DNA of 64,000 bases from Flaveria trinervia. Lineage: Eukaryota; Streptophyta; Magnoliopsida; Asterales; Asteraceae. Where the stretch lies: positions 35,813,699-35,877,698 of the forward strand of contig CM046454.1 of the NCBI GenBank assembly GCA_025506515.1. Direction: 5' to 3'. Positions within the stretch are counted from its first letter, which is position 1. The number at the start of each line of letters is the position of its first letter. The notes under the pieces were generated by a model, which ran no database searches, was not told the DNA's origin, and saw only the letters and a list, made by a program, of their open reading frames with translations. The position numbers and the translations under genes were made by a program. This document shows positions 32,901 through 45,629 of the stretch, piece after piece.

Positions 32901-34500
32901 CTTCACAAAGAAAATGGTTAGGTACATTTGGAAACCCAAACCTTATAGGTCTTAGGCTCATCAAATGAAGTAGAAGATAATGAAACAGTAATAGATCCTA
33001 TAGTTGTGCTTTGAGGATCTTTTGCTGTTGTTGATGGAGAACTTTCAGTCTTTTGGTGTTTCTTTGTCTTCCACACCAGCATTGGAAGTTTGGAATTGAC
33101 CCTCAACACTTCAGAAGCTTTTGTGACTTTTAAAGTTTTGATGACTGGACCTTCGGTAGATCCTGCTAGCACTGCAGCAAACTTTAGTGCTTCGGAAATA
33201 TTCATTTCTTCCGAGACCAAGTTTTGTTCCGAAGGCAATTTTTCACTTGCCTTCTTCTTTATTTTGGAGCTTCCAAAGGAAATAGATTTTCCTTCCAATG
33301 TTGTTTTCTATTTAAAACTCTTGGAAGTTTCTTTCTTGGTCATATGAAGATTGTATGGAAAATCCTTAGCAAGATGAGAAGTACTCTCACATATAACACA
33401 TTCCATCTTCTTCTTCCTAAGAGCATTCTTTTGAGAACAAGGCTGACTTTGATCACTTTCCTTCTCCACCCTCATCTTTGCACATGCTGAGACAAACTTT
33501 TAGGGTGAGGACTAAACTTGGAGTTGGATGGTTCAGGCTGTGTAGCTGTGATACACATCTGATCAGCCTTCTTCATGTTGCTGAGATGATTTGAGCATGA
33601 ACGAAAACTCTTGGTACAAGAGTTTAGGCTAATGTCTTCAGCCTTCACAGCTTCAAACCTGCAGAGAAAGACCTGTTTCTGTTTAGAGTCAAAAGTGGGC
33701 TTGATCTCTTGAGCCTTCTTAGCTTTTCTCTTACTCTTTCTGATCAAGTTCTTCCTCTTGAATTGGTTATCCCAAAAGCTTTACTCTCCTTAGAAAGATG
33801 ATGACCCTTCTTAGAATGCTCTTCTTCACTCCTCTTAGAGCCATTCTTCATCATCTCCTCTTTATCTTTTCAGTCAAAGGGTCTATGAAAGGAAGCTCAT
33901 TTTCACATGTTACACACCTAGGAGGTCTTACACACAAGACTGTATGTGGAGGAGCTATCGCACAAGATCATAGTACCTGCTTATTCTCATAACAAATTTT
34001 TACATGCAAGGATGAGGATATCATGTTCTTGAAGGTCTCTTCTTCAAGAACACATTTTTCTACTCTGGCTTTGTTGATCACAAGCTCAGCATGGCATTCA
34101 GTCTACTTAGTTATAAGATCCTTGATCTGAGTCCTATAATTGGTGTGCTCATGTTTAAGAACTGAAATGGTTTTCCATAAGTCCTCCATCTTTAACTTAT
34201 AATCATTTTCAGCCTTTTTGTAATCAAATTTTAAGATAATTAAGGATTCAAGATTAGATCTTATCTCTAAGTTGTAGGACATGTATGTGTTAACTTTAGC
34301 AATAAATTCAAGAGTTCAAAGATGTTCCAATACCTTGGCTTTATCGTGGTCAACCATGATTGATTGATTTGGAGATGCATATTCTACTGAAAGCTCTATA
34401 CAAAGCCTCATTTTTCAACAGCAACTGCAGCTTGCTGCTTTGCTTCTCATTCTAGTGAGCACTCTCAGTGTAGTTTGCTTTGACTTGAGTCTAGCCACTA
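32901..34500 (-). pseudogene. Gag-protease linker of element C
   Basis: Low-complexity coding remnant: 33472-33747 (MIRKSKRKAKKAQEIKP), a knuckle relic CVICESTSHLAKDF near 33400 whose last Cys is Phe, and 32918-33298 (Ser/Lys-rich, ending KTYKVWVSKCT just before protease, parallel to KKVWVSKAN of A). The DNA at 33080-33250 has several TTCGGAA/TTCCGAA motifs also present in C's LTR. The part from 33760 to 34500 is Glu/Lys-rich and heavily broken. Confidence 0.68.
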
Positions 34501-35624
34501 TGTGCTCTTGGTTCCTTACACTCTATAGCATAGTGTCTAATCTGGTTACAATTGCAACACTTTACCTTGCTTTTATCCAGCCCAAACATTCCACTGGCTG
34601 CATTGCTAGGAAACTTCCTCCCTGTCCTCTTACAGAACTTCTTGGCTCTGTGAGTGAGAAGATCCATCTACTAAACTATCTCCATATACTCCAGATCATC
34701 TGGATGGATACAGTCCAAATCTTCAAGGGTGAAGAGAAAGTTGCCTATGGATTCATCAGCAAAGACAAAGGCATGGGAAAAGCATGTCTCTTGGAGAGGA
34801 CTTCCTTGGGTGTAGCTTTCTCTTGGAGTCTTTGGGAAAGTAATGAATGGTCCCTTTCGTGAGTTGTCACAGTAGCATATGAGATGATGTTGAGGTTCTA
34901 TGCTATCCTTTTCAGTCATATGAAAGGTTGAACTCATTTGATTGCTAGAGTTACCAGATGAGTTTTGCATGTTCATCTTCATCTTGTATCCACTAAGAAT
35001 ACCATACTAGTTACTCAAAGTGAAAGTCTTAAGGTTCTCAGTCTTCTTAATAACAACATAGTAATATGTCCATTGCCTAGGAAGAGAGGACATGAACTTC
35101 CTTACGATGTCCCTATTTTCAAGAGTCACTCCAACATCCACTAGAATGTCCATAATCTTAACATAACTGAAGTAATGTTTAGTCATGGTCTTACATGTCT
35201 TGAAGGTGAAATTTTCAAACTGCTTCTTGAGGAGATCCTTCTTGCTCTCCTTGGCTTCAGTAGAACCCTCATACATAAACTTCAGTGCTTCCCATAGTTG
35301 CTTTACAGTCTTGCACTTCTTGAAGCCTCTGTATATGGAGTTTGGAAGAGCAGTTTGAATGCCTATCATGGCTTTTTGATCAATCTCTATTCTTTTCTTG
35401 TCTTCATCAAAGAAATCAGCCATAGCCTTTGGAATCATACCACCACCAGTAGCAGATGAGGTGCTTGGGATGTAAGGTCCTTCAACAATAGAGTCTCACA
35501 TCCTGTTGTCTTGAAACTTGATAAAGCCTTCATTCAATGAAAACAAGTATCAAAGTCTTCAAGAATGTTTAGTGGAGACATTGTCATAGTTCGAGTTTCC
35601 ATGTAAGGCTTGGTAATAGCTGCC
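34501..35624 (-). pseudogene. Gag of element C, broken
   Basis: The start is the ATG at 35624 on the minus strand (MAAITKPYMETRTMTMSPLNI). The capsid-like part is open at 35007-35438 (MADFFDEDKKRIEIDQKAMIGIQTALPNSIYRGFKKCKTVKQLWEALKFMYEG, FMSSLPRQWTYYYVVI). The nucleocapsid knuckle CCNCNQIRHYAIEC lies near 34540. Frameshifts and stops near 35000, 35450 and 34660. The family is different from gag of A/G and D/F. Confidence 0.85.
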
Positions 35625-35697
35625 ATTTGAGTTGTTAAGTGTTTTGTGTGTGTGAGGGATCATAAAATGGTGAAATCTTATATCAAGAGCTTTTCAG

Positions 35698-35709
35698 GCT
35701 CTGATACCA
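35698..35709 (-). other. Primer binding site of element C
   Basis: The minus strand reads TGGTATCAGAGC two bases after the putative LTR end at 35712, the canonical initiator-Met site. Confidence 0.92.
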
Positions 35710-35711
35710 AA

Positions 35712-36535
35712 TGCAGGACGGTTAGAAGGGGGTGATGCACTTTCATAACACAACAACAAAACTGAGGAGACTTCTTTAGAACACTTAATAAATCTAGTAA
35801 GAAATTGGTTAACTATTATAAGAGATGCTAACAACACAAGTGAAAGAGAGAAAGAATAAGACAGCAAAACAAGTATTTTCGTTTTCAAGAATGTAGTATA
35901 TTGCTTCTCAAGTTCTATGACAAAGTGTTACAAAAGCATAGTTGAAAGTTACAAGTACTTGAGATACATATAATACATCCTACAGCCGGCCATACTTTCA
36001 AAGCCAGTTGGATACATAAGACTAGACAACAAAATCAAATGTAGAGTCAAAAGAAAAATTGCCTTTTGACTTGTGACTATGACATGCCATGGCTCATATC
36101 GTAATATATTACAAAAAGGAAAAAAGTACATAAAGTAGAAAGTAGCAGACTCAAGACCTCAATATATGGTTTACCAAAAGCATGAACCTTTTCACCACTT
36201 GTGAAAGTTGGTGAGTCAAACAGAGTTGTAGCAGAATGGTGGTCCAACTTTATGGAAAAGTAAATCAGATAATAGCATGTACACAAAAGTCTTTGGAAGA
36301 AATCTATCTTCTTAAACTTGGCTTCAGAAGACTTTGTCTCTGAAGCTTCGGAAGACTTCATATTGGTTTTGGAAGACTTCATACTTAGCTTCCGAAAATA
36401 CTGGTCTTGGCTTCGAAAGATTTTATACTTAGAGTATTTCTGGTGTGAGGTGGAAAACTTCCGAAGAATTTCAACTTGAGTACTTTAGTGCATGCATGCA
36501 GAGAGACGTTTGATGCTTTGAATGTTTTGCCTGCA
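35712..36535 (-). repeat. Putative 5' LTR of element C (824 bp)
   Basis: The inner end (CCTGCA on the minus strand) is fixed by the primer site. The outer end is my choice: TGCAGGCAAAACATTC at 36535 gives matching inverted ends TGCAGG/CCTGCA. No second copy is in the window because C's 3' end is lost, so the outer end is uncertain. The outer third has TTCGGAAG/CTTCCGAA motifs (36330-36480). Confidence 0.55.
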
Positions 36536-36549
36536 TCAGACATATTGGA

Positions 36550-37080
36550 ATCCTTACACGAAACTATAAATTCGGCCAAGGGAAACTAAGAATTGACCAG
36601 CAAAACTGTCAAGTTCGCACGGACAGCATAATTACACAGTTTCGCTTAAAAGCTTTGAACTTTCGTTCAGTTTCGCTAAACTATCAGTACTTTCGTAGTA
36701 AGAACTGCGAATGTACCAAAGAGTCATAGCCCAATCAGTCCCTAATAAGTTGTTTAAACCTAGATTAAACTATTGTCTAAGGATTGAAACTCACATCTGA
36801 AGCTTAAATGATCATCAAATAGGAATCAAACGCTCAAAAACTCAATATCGTTTGAAAAAGTCATGGTATAAGCTCTGAAACTAAAAAACCACGATTGTGA
36901 GAAAATGAGATCTTAAATTCGCAAAATGTGATATATTGAATGTAGTTTTGCTGGCAGTGAAATTATAGTTTTGCCTATACATGCTTTGCTCAGAATTATA
37001 CTCATATGAGCGAATGAGCCGATGAATCTACAGTTTCACACTACGAACTGTCAGCGAAAGTATAGTTTTGCTGAATACTT
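36550..37080. repeat. AGTTTCGC/GCGAAA motif cluster near E
   Basis: Copies of CAGTTTCGCT (36637, 36668), GCGAATG, GAAACTATA and a degenerate palindrome AGCGAAAGTATAGTTTTGCT (about 37052-37071) resemble the motif zone of the solo LTR at 19840-20110. Confidence 0.6.
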
Positions 37081-38178
37081 AAAAAACATAAAAATTTTAA
37101 AATTTATGTTTTCCTTTTAAAATAAAATAAAATAAAAATACTTAGAAAACAATTAAAACAAAACAAAAGCAAAATGAAGGAACTAAAAAAATTTTCCCCA
37201 CATATCCTCACCAAGCTTCACATATATTTTGTAACATAATAAAAGGAAATAAATAATAGAGAAGAATAAGTAACCGAATAGATTTCCCGGAGAGTCATAG
37301 TTCACCGGATTGCTGATATACTTTTTGTCTTAAGCCGATGCCTTCTTCTTTTCAACAAGTGAACCGCAACTACTACTATCATGTTTTAGTTCATTTAAAG
37401 AACACTTGAATGACTCAATCTCATAGACATTTAGCAAAGAAACTTATCATGTCCTCATGATATATTGAATAAAAGACATGCTCAGCTTGATTATTTATTT
37501 TAAAAGCAAAAAAGATATTTTTTTAAAAAGAAGCACAATCCTTATAGACATCAAATGATGAGTGCTCCTCATCTACACTTACGTATAACAGAGGAGTTGA
37601 TCAATTAAGACTGACAGATGAGAGCTTTAGGTCTATACTTACATATAGTAGTGAAGATCATCATATCGTGCTCGTAAGAGCTCCAAGTCCGCACTATCAT
37701 ACAACAAAGGAGATCATCACTCCAGGTAAATGTTCACATAGAGCAGAGGAGATAAGCATGAGGAAGAATACAACATGGAGTTTCTTAGATACAAAAATGA
37801 GAAAGCATATAGCTTTTAAGATAGGATGGGGAAGAGAAACAAGGATGCTTTGGCTAAAAATAAATAAATGAAGAGATATCACATTCTCAACCCATTTTGA
37901 ACAAGGACTTGTAACTTTATTAAGGCCAAAATTGTCAAGAGGAGAATCTGAGGCACAAAGTTTCTTATTCTGTTAGTTAAGCAATGAGATTACTATCTAC
38001 TTCGCTTTCTGGCAGAACCTTTCAAGCATATCCCAACACAATATTGTTGACCTCCTTCACATCATCCAGACAAAAAATTTTATCTAGGAGAATTCTACAA
38101 TAGAAAACAAGAAAAACTTTATTATTTTCCCCTGAAATTTCTACGAATCAACAAGATTGGAGAAATTTCTAAGTAACA

Positions 38179-38245
38179 TATACATATATTGTATATTATA
38201 TATATATATATATATGTATGTGTATATATATATATATATTATTTT
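38179..38245. repeat. TA-rich microsatellite
   Basis: Alternating TA with a TGTATGTG interruption, about 67 bases, inside the unassigned stretch. Confidence 0.9.
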
Positions 38246-38384
38246 TAATATGTTTTTTGTAAAATGATGAAAGACTATGGAGCATACAAAAACACAACAA
38301 AGAAAGAAAGAGAACAACAAAAGAAGTATAAACAATATGTACATGGGATAGTTTTAAGAAAAATAGGGTTTAAAATGATATTAA

Positions 38385-41300
38385 TCATAACATAGAGATC
38401 AATTTATAAAAACAAGGTTTATCAAATGTTTTAGTGAAAAGATCTGCTTTTTGATTTTTATTGTCAATGGGAATAATATCAATAAAACCCTTCTCGTGAG
38501 CATCAAGGATTGCATGAATCGGTGTCTCGATGTGCTTGGTGCGTGAATGATGAATAAGATTCTTTGCAATGCCAATGGTTGCCTTGTTGTCACAAACAAC
38601 GGTGTACGGAGAAAGTTGATGCCTTAGTCAATCATCTAATGTTGTATCTACAGCACTTGTGAGCAATAGCTTGAAGCAACAATGTACTCTGCCTCCCCAG
38701 TAGAAAGGGAGATAGTAGACTATTTCCTAGGTATTGACATCATTCGGTGACCGATTTTTTGTTTAACCTGCAACCATTTGAATCACTGTCAGAAGGATAC
38801 CACAGCCCTAAACAAGAAGAGCCTTTAAGACAATGAAATATTCGTTTTACAACCTTTTCATGAGAATCATTCGGAGAAGCTTGGTATCGAGCACAATACC
38901 TACAACATAGGTGATGTTGGAACGACTTGCTGTAAGATACAGAAGGAACCGATCATAGATTTATATAGATCAAGATCAACAGGTTTCCTGTTCTTGTCTC
39001 GACTGAGGCAGGTTTAAGCATTGAATTGAGTCAGTTCCGGAGATGCATCATCCATCTTGAATTTCTTCAAAACTTCTTTGATACACTTTTCCTGATGAGA
39101 ATTCCATTTGGCTTTTGTTCAACTTGGAACCAAGGAAAAAGCACATCTCCCCCATCATTCTCATTTCAAAATGACTAAGCATAACTTCCTCAAACTCCTG
39201 ACACAGCTTTGGCTTGGTGGAGCCAAAACTAATATCATCTATATAAACATACACAATTAGTATCTCAATATCCACTTCCTTCTTGAATAGAGTCATATCC
39301 ATGGTACTACGAGAAAAACCATTGCTCAGAAGAACTGTGTTAGAGTCTCATACCAGATGCGAGGAGCTTGATAAAGACCTTAGAGAGACTTATCAAGCTT
39401 GTAGACTTCGTCAAGAAAGTCAGGATCCTCCAACCCTGGTGGTTGACACACGTATATCTCTTCATGAATGTCTCGATAGAGAAATGCAAATTTGACATCC
39501 ATCTCATAGACTTTGAGCTGATTTTTAGCGGCATGAGCCAGAAAAAATCGAATGACTTCAAGATGGGCTACGGGAGCGAAGAGTTTCATGTAGTCAATCC
39601 CTTCTTCTTGAGCAAAGCCCTCAACCACCAATTTGGACTTATTCCTTACCATGATATCATGGTCATCGGTTTGTTTTAAACACCCATTTCGTGTCTATTA
39701 GGCATTTGTTTGGTGGGAGATCAACCAAGGTCCACACCCTAAGCTTTCTGAACTGTTGTAGCTCCAATTGCGTCGATTCAACCCAACAAGGATCCTAAAG
39801 AGCTACATGAACATTCTTTGGAACAATTTGTGATATAAAATAAGAGAATTGGCATATATTAATCAAACTAGAATGACTCCATGTCCAAACTCCATCGATG
39901 ATGGATCTTATAATGTTATCATATGGGTATTGTTTTAGGGTTTTGAAATAATGGTTAAGTGTAGGGAATTTGAAGAAGGTGGGTTGTTGGGGTGTTGATG
40001 GGTAGATAATAGAATGGATGATGGTTCGGTAGACTTATTTGGTGATGTGGATGGGACAGGTTGAGATGACCTAGAGGTAGGTGCCAAGGGAAGAGATGCA
40101 GAAACAGGTGGGGGTGGAATGTCAAAGGATGATGAGGAAGATGCAATGTCAGTTGATGTAGCATTGTCAGGTGATGAATTCGGATGGGCTTGATGAATAA
40201 GAGGAATAATAGGTAATAGATCTAGAGGAATGATGTTTGTTTAAACATTGGAAATGAACACATCATCATTAGGAAGATTAAATGAGTTGAAAATCTTATT
40301 GGTGTCAAAGAAACATGTGGGTTCTCATCGCACATCAGAGGAGTTAGATTCCTGCCAACATAGAAAGACTCTTGCACAATACATAATCTCTTGTTATACA
40401 CCTCATAAGCTTTCTGACAGGAGGAGTAGCCAACGAAGTAATATTCGTCAGACACAACACCGAATTTCCACTTTTGTGCCTGGGTATTTAGTAAAGTACA
40501 CGAGCATCTGAAAGGCTGAAAGAAATCAATCAAAGGGGAGTCTTCATTTTGTCTTTCACTATCCACATCGTGTTAAGAACATAGGAAGTACAGTTCACCG
40601 GCTCTGCCCAGAAGATATGGGGTAAAGAGGACTCAATCACAATAGTACGAGCGGATTCAATAAGGGTTTGATTCTTTCTTGCAGCAACACCATTCTGCTG
40701 AGGTGTTCTCGCTGCATTGAACTATCTTAGAATACCTTTGCCAGCATAGAAGGAATCAAGGATTTGATTTCTAAACTCGGTACCATTATCACTTCAAATA
40801 GCAATAACCTTCCTTTTGCTTATCATTTTAATCGAAAGAATCGACTTCTATAGCTCTTTAGCAACTTCTCCTTTGTGGGCCAGAAATCTCACCTAGTAAT
40901 ACCTGAAAAAATCATGTGTCACGACAATTTTTTTTCTTAGCAATGGATTTAACGTTGATTGGGCCAAAAAAATTGTCTGTAACAACTCAAGGGGATTAGA
41001 AATGCTATTTTCAAGTTTTGGTTTATGTGGTTTCTCATATTGTTTTCCTTTGGCATATGCCATGCATTTCTCAACATCTAAAAAGTATTTTAAAGGTAAT
41101 CCCCTAACAAGATTGTATTTAACTAATTTGTTTATATTTTTGAAATTAACATGGCCCAATCTATGATGCCATAAGAAAGACTCAGATATGGAAAGTTTTG
41201 ATAGAAGACATGTGATAGTGGATTTTGACTTTTTAGAACCCATGTCGAGAAGATATGTGTCATTCTTTTTTGGCGCTCACATAAGCATCATCTCCTCTGG

Positions 41301-41466
41301 AATATGAATCTCGAACTTCAGAAAGAGACATTCATTAGTCTTGAATAAGACCGGAATATCTTTATCACAGATCTAAGAGACACACAAATGATTGAAAGCT
41401 AGTTCTAGCACATAATTGACTTTCTCTAGTATAAGAGAGCCATTGGAAACCTCCCCTTGGCCAATC
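38385..41466 (-). pseudogene. Element E: copia integrase-RT-RNase H remnant
   Basis: From the right: integrase zinc region LWHHRLGHVNFKNINKLVKYNLVRGLP and CMAYAKGKQYEKPHKPK (40900-41200; the first Cys of the pair survives, the second is Ala-Lys), core SDNGTEFRNQIL (about 40780) and ARKNQTLIESARTI (about 40670). Next come SCTLLNTQAQKWKF and YYFVGYSSCQKAYEVY (40380-40500) and a Pro/His-rich linker. RT has YEMDVKFAFLYRDIHEEIYVCQPPGLEDPDF (39450) and YIDD at about 39233-39244. RNase H ends LFTKTFDKPCFYKLISML at stop 38385-38387. It is interrupted at 41466/41467 by F; protease and gag should lie beyond the nest, right of the window. Many stops. Confidence 0.85.
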
Positions 41467-42236
41467 TGTTGAACCCAGAAAGGATCATACATGCCAATTC
41501 AAGTGGTGGGCTGATGGTTGTTCTATTGGAAATCCCACAAGTCCAAGAACCAATGCGGATGAAGAATCTACAAAGAAAACAGAAGACCAGTGTCGGTTAA
41601 CTGCATTTGTAAATGCGGGTGAACAAAGAACAAATGGTGACAAGTGTTTGTTCTTCCGCATTAACAAATGTGGATAGCCAAAACAAATGCTTACAAGCAC
41701 TTTGTACATCCGCATTTACTAATGCAAATGTCCAGCAACAAATCGCATAAGTGTTTGTTAATTTGTATTTGTGAATGCTAATGACCAAACACTAATGTTG
41801 AAGGAGAAACAAGAAATGCTAATCAACACATCCACATTAGTCAATGAGGATGAAGAACATAAATGCTAATGAATACTTTTGTACTTAGACTAGTTCTCTA
41901 ATGTATAGGTCAGGGGTAGTTTAGTCATTTTGTTAAAGGCATGTTGTCAGCCTATAAATAGATTAGAAAACCTCATATGTGAGGTGACTGTTGAGAGAAT
42001 ATAAACAATCAGAATATTTTGCTTAGTCTTACGTTCATAAAGGGGTATTATTTCTCTATTTAAGGCTCAAACCCTAGCATTTATTATAACCGTTTTGACC
42101 TTCATTAATACAAATAGCATTTATGAGTATTTCTTGCATTCAATATTCTGTTATTGTTTGATTCCGCCTTACAATCATTGACTCAATCATCATATTCAAT
42201 CCTTGTTGATTCACATCAATAGTGAATACCTATTGA
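41467..42236 (+). repeat. 5' LTR of element F (770 bp)
   Basis: It starts TGTTGAACCCAGAAAGGATC and ends ACCTATTGA, aligned to both LTRs of D. It holds CCGCATTTG/AAATGCGGA motifs (41540-41860) and a TATA box CCTATAAATAG (41951-41961). Position 42237 continues directly with gag codons, so primer site and leader are missing. Confidence 0.85.
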
Positions 42237-44623
42237 GGATCTCACACTTGATGATGATGACTACAAGAATATTAAAGTTGATCTGAAAGCTTACTATAGA
42301 CTCACTCAAGCACTGAAAATAGATGATATAAAAAGGCTAGAAAAGTATGGAACAACTAATGTTGTTTGGGATGCACTGCTATTAATATGTGAAGGCAGTA
42401 GTGAAGTGGCTAAAATTAACAAGGACAATCTTGTTAATCAATATGAAACCTTTCATTACTCCAAGGGGGAGTCAATCTCTAAACAACTACATAGATTTGT
42501 GTAGCTGATGATTGATTTGGAGATAATGGGAGTAACATAAAAACTAAAAGAACTGAACAAGGAGATGTTTCACAGTCTTCGAGAAAGTTGGAAACAAAAT
42601 GTTACAATGCTGAAAAACACGCTTGATCTAGAGAGTACCACCTTGTACATCATGATTGCCAAAATAGAAGCTCTTGAACGTGATGAAAGGAGCAGAAATC
42701 TTGGTGGACCTAGAGTTATTGAAGCTTACAAATTTCTATCAGACACTCATTATATGGAAAATGCATTCATCACTAAGGATGATCATTTTCTCTCCTCAAG
42801 AGATCAAGTGAAGACAACCGGCTTCATTGTTGCTACATCAACAACAAGCCATCAATATCATCTCAAACAACATTGTTCACTACAACTCCCTCAACTACTA
42901 CTGAAGATCCAAGATCAAAAGAGAAAAGGCAACTTACAATGCCTTTGTTGCGAGCTTTGAAGCTTACCTGGGAGGTAGACTCAATTCTTCTCATCTGACC
43001 CAAGAAGATTTGGAAGAAATGGATCGAGATGATGTGGAAGAAATGGATCTGTGATGGCAAATGGCTATGATTGCAATCAATGCCAAGAAGTTCTTCAGAA
43101 AAGGGAGAAAGCTTAGCTTCAATGAGAACACCGAACTTGGATATGACAAATCCAAGGTAAAGTGTTTTAACTATAGTATGACTGGCCATTTCTCCAGAGA
43201 ATGTAATGCCCTAAGAAGAAAAAACAAAAATTTCCAAAGGAATTCTCAAGGTGAGTCATCTTCACAACCAAGCACAAGCGTTCACTCCAACAATCAATAA
43301 TAGCAGTATCATCATCAACAACATCAACAACCATACCAAAGTCAGTCACAACTGCCAAATCAAGCACATGGAAGCAGTTAGGCATCTTCAAAAGCTCTTG
43401 TCATAAGACAAGATGGAGTGTGTGATTGGAGTTTGTATGCAAAGGATGTGAAGGCTCAATTTGAGAATCATGCACACATGGCTCACATGAATGATGGTCC
43501 AACTCCTATGCCATATGAGGTAAAATCAAACCTTTGTAGTGATAAATGCATTGTTGACTACAAGATTATCTGAGCAAAATCATAAATTGGTTGCTAAAAT
43601 AAAAGAGGGAAAGCTCAAGTTAGAGATGCTTAAAAAAGAAATTGAAGGCTTTGAAATTAAAATCAAATCACTCATACCTGACATTGGAAAATTGCATGGT
43701 GAAAAATACACTCTTGCAGCTGATATTTAGCAACTAACTGAAAAGCTAGCTCAACCAATATCTGAACAATCACTTGTTGAAGTAAAACTTGAAAAGTTTC
43801 AAATGTCTTCGGTCAAGCTGCAACAGATGCTAAATTCATAAAAGGATCTGAAGGATATGACTACACTGTCAAGCTGCAAGAGATGCTAAATGTCTTCGGA
43901 CTGGCTATGATTCTTATCCTCCACGTTACAATAACAACTACATTGTCACGCCTGAATCTATCACACTCAAATAGCAAAATGAACCTAGCACTATTGAACC
44001 AAAATGAATAGTAAAACAAGTAAAAAATCCTCAAAATAAACCAAAATTTTATGTTGAAACAAATGAAGAGAAAACTAAATTTGGTCACCCAAATATAATC
44101 AAGGAGTGTTTTGCCAAGACAATGAATGTCATTAAGCCATCAAGCCGAATCAAAGCCATTGTCCCACTTGTGAAATTTATACCTGCAATTTGAAAAGGAA
44201 AGAAGAAAGTGGTGCCTTTAGTGAAATCTTCTGCTGAAAGTAGTTCTGACTATGAGATTAAATCTCCAAAAAATTCAAGCAAATCAGACAAAGTTTCACT
44301 GTCAAAGAAAAGCAAATGTTCATTGATTTCACAAACTAAAAATTAGTCAGACCCTCAATCATCAAAATCAAAACGAGTAGGTATTGACATCTGCAATATG
44401 GATCATGTAAATCAGTTTGAACTGGAAGTCAAGAAAAGGTTGAGGAAACAAAAACAACCTAAACTAGTCAACAAAAGTAGTGTTGTGCAACAAACTACTA
44501 AACTGGTTGAATTTGCTTTTTCCCTTAAATCAAATATTGCTACTCAGTTGAGAACTAGTAAATCTACTAAGTCAACAACAACAAAATCATATTCAAGAAA
44601 CAAACCTATGCATTATGACATTT
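42237..44623 (+). pseudogene. Gag and linker of element F, broken
   Basis: The frame enters gag at EDLTLDDDDYKNIKVDLKAYYRL, i.e. about 70 residues into the D gag, without an ATG. Open parts include 42565-42960 (MFHSLRESWKQNVTMLKNTLDLESTTLYIM) and 43061-43300, where the nucleocapsid knuckle reads CFNYSMTGHFSREC, with the second Cys replaced by Tyr. A Lys/Glu coiled-coil segment (43539-43730) and a basic linker (44398-44620) follow. Stops near 42504, 42538, 42960 and 43728. Cut by G at 44624. Confidence 0.85.
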
Positions 44624-44720
44624 TGTTGGACCAAAAGAACCAATGAGCCAGATCAGAAAAACCTTTAAGTCCCACAAGACATCACACCAACTGCTAAAGA
44701 CTTGATGAGCTGTTTGACAA

Positions 44721-45290
44721 AGTCTGAAGATCAACAACTGAAGACTTCAACAGCCAAAGACCAAAGTCTGAAGATCAACAGCTGAAGACTAAAGTACTAA
44801 AGACTTCAACAGTTGAAGACCAAAGTTTGAAGATCAACAGCTGAAGACTAAAGTACTGAACACTTCAACAGCTGAAGACCAAAGTCTGAAGATCAACAGC
44901 TGAAGACTAAAATACTGAAGATTTCAACAGCTGAAGACCAAAGTCTGAAGATCAACAGCTGAAGACTAAAGTACTGAAGACTTCAACAGTTGAAGACCAA
45001 AGTCTGAAGATCAACAGCTGAAGACTAAAGTACTGAAGACTTCAATAGCTGAAGACCAAAGTCTGAAGATCAACAGCTGAAGACAAAAGTACTAAAGACT
45101 TCAACAGCTGAAGACCAAAGTCTAAAGATCAACAGCTGAAGATTAAAGTACTGAAGACTTCAACAGCTGAAGACCAAAGTCTGAAGATCAACAGCTGAAG
45201 ACTAAAGTACTAAAGACTTCAACAGCTGAAGACCAAAGTCTGAAGATCAACAGCTGAAGACTAAAGTACTGAAGATCAAAAGCTAAAGTA
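44721..45290. repeat. 59-bp tandem array in the G LTR
   Basis: AGTCTGAAGATCAACAG anchors fall at 44765, 44824, 44883, 44942, 45001, 45060, 45119, 45178 and 45237: nine units exactly 59 bp apart, plus a shorter one at 44721. Each unit holds CAGCTGAAGAC twice and a TACTGAAGACTTCAACAG segment. Units differ by only a few bases. Confidence 0.95.
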
Positions 45291-45629
45291 CAGAGACTGA
45301 AGACAACATTTGAAGACATCAGATGATGACAACAACTGAAGTTCAAGAAGTCCAAGTACTGAAGCCTTGAGAGTTTGTCACAACAGCTGAAGAAGCATTC
45401 TTTAGTTATTGTGATGGTTTCCTTTCAGTAGTTTCTTTTCTATTTCAGTACTTGTAAGATGAATGAAGAGCATGTTCTTCAGTCGTTGTTGTTTCAGTAG
45501 TTTCTTTTCAGTAGTTGTAGTGATAGTTAACACTTGGTATTTTTTTGTAAGAAGATGTCAGCTGTTTGACATCTTCAGTAGTTGTGTTAACTTTCAGTAC
45601 TTAAATAACAGTTAGATGTCACTGTCAAG

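Larger units (their letters stand above)
12862..36535 (-). mobile_element. Element C: copia retrotransposon split by D, 3' end lost
   Basis: C is in two blocks: RNase H and most of RT (12862-14075), and RT N-terminus to 5' LTR (30852-36535). The reading frame of RT runs on smoothly from one block to the other if D and one copy of a 5-base target site are left out, so the two blocks are one element. Its extra ORF (if it had one) and 3' LTR are missing; the left end is fused to B. It carries gag, a primer site and a TGCAGG...CCTGCA LTR distinct from A, D and G. Confidence 0.85.
36536..38384. other. Unassigned AT-rich stretch between C and E
   Basis: No believable gene. It holds GAAACT/AGTTTCGC-like motifs (36550-37080), an A-rich run (37085-37180), three loose copies of a roughly 55-base unit around GAGCTC...ACTTACATATA...GATCATCA (37555-37730), and a TA/TG microsatellite (38179-38245). 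It directly follows RNase H of E on the minus strand, so it may be E's RNase H-aORF gap or 3' part, into which C inserted. Confidence 0.55.
41467..44623 (+). mobile_element. Element F: SIRE-like copia, 5' part only, interrupted by G
   Basis: F consists of a 5' LTR (41467-42236) and gag plus part of the gag-protease linker (42237-44623), same family as D. It lies in opposite orientation inside E; the 5 bases before it are CAATC. It stops at the insertion of G, exactly within the knuckle HYDI (from CDIC). The rest must lie right of the window. Confidence 0.85.

Noticed and set aside
44721..45290. CRISPR-like regular repeats
   Set aside because: The units are contiguous 59-bp tandem repeats without unique spacers, inside a plant LTR.
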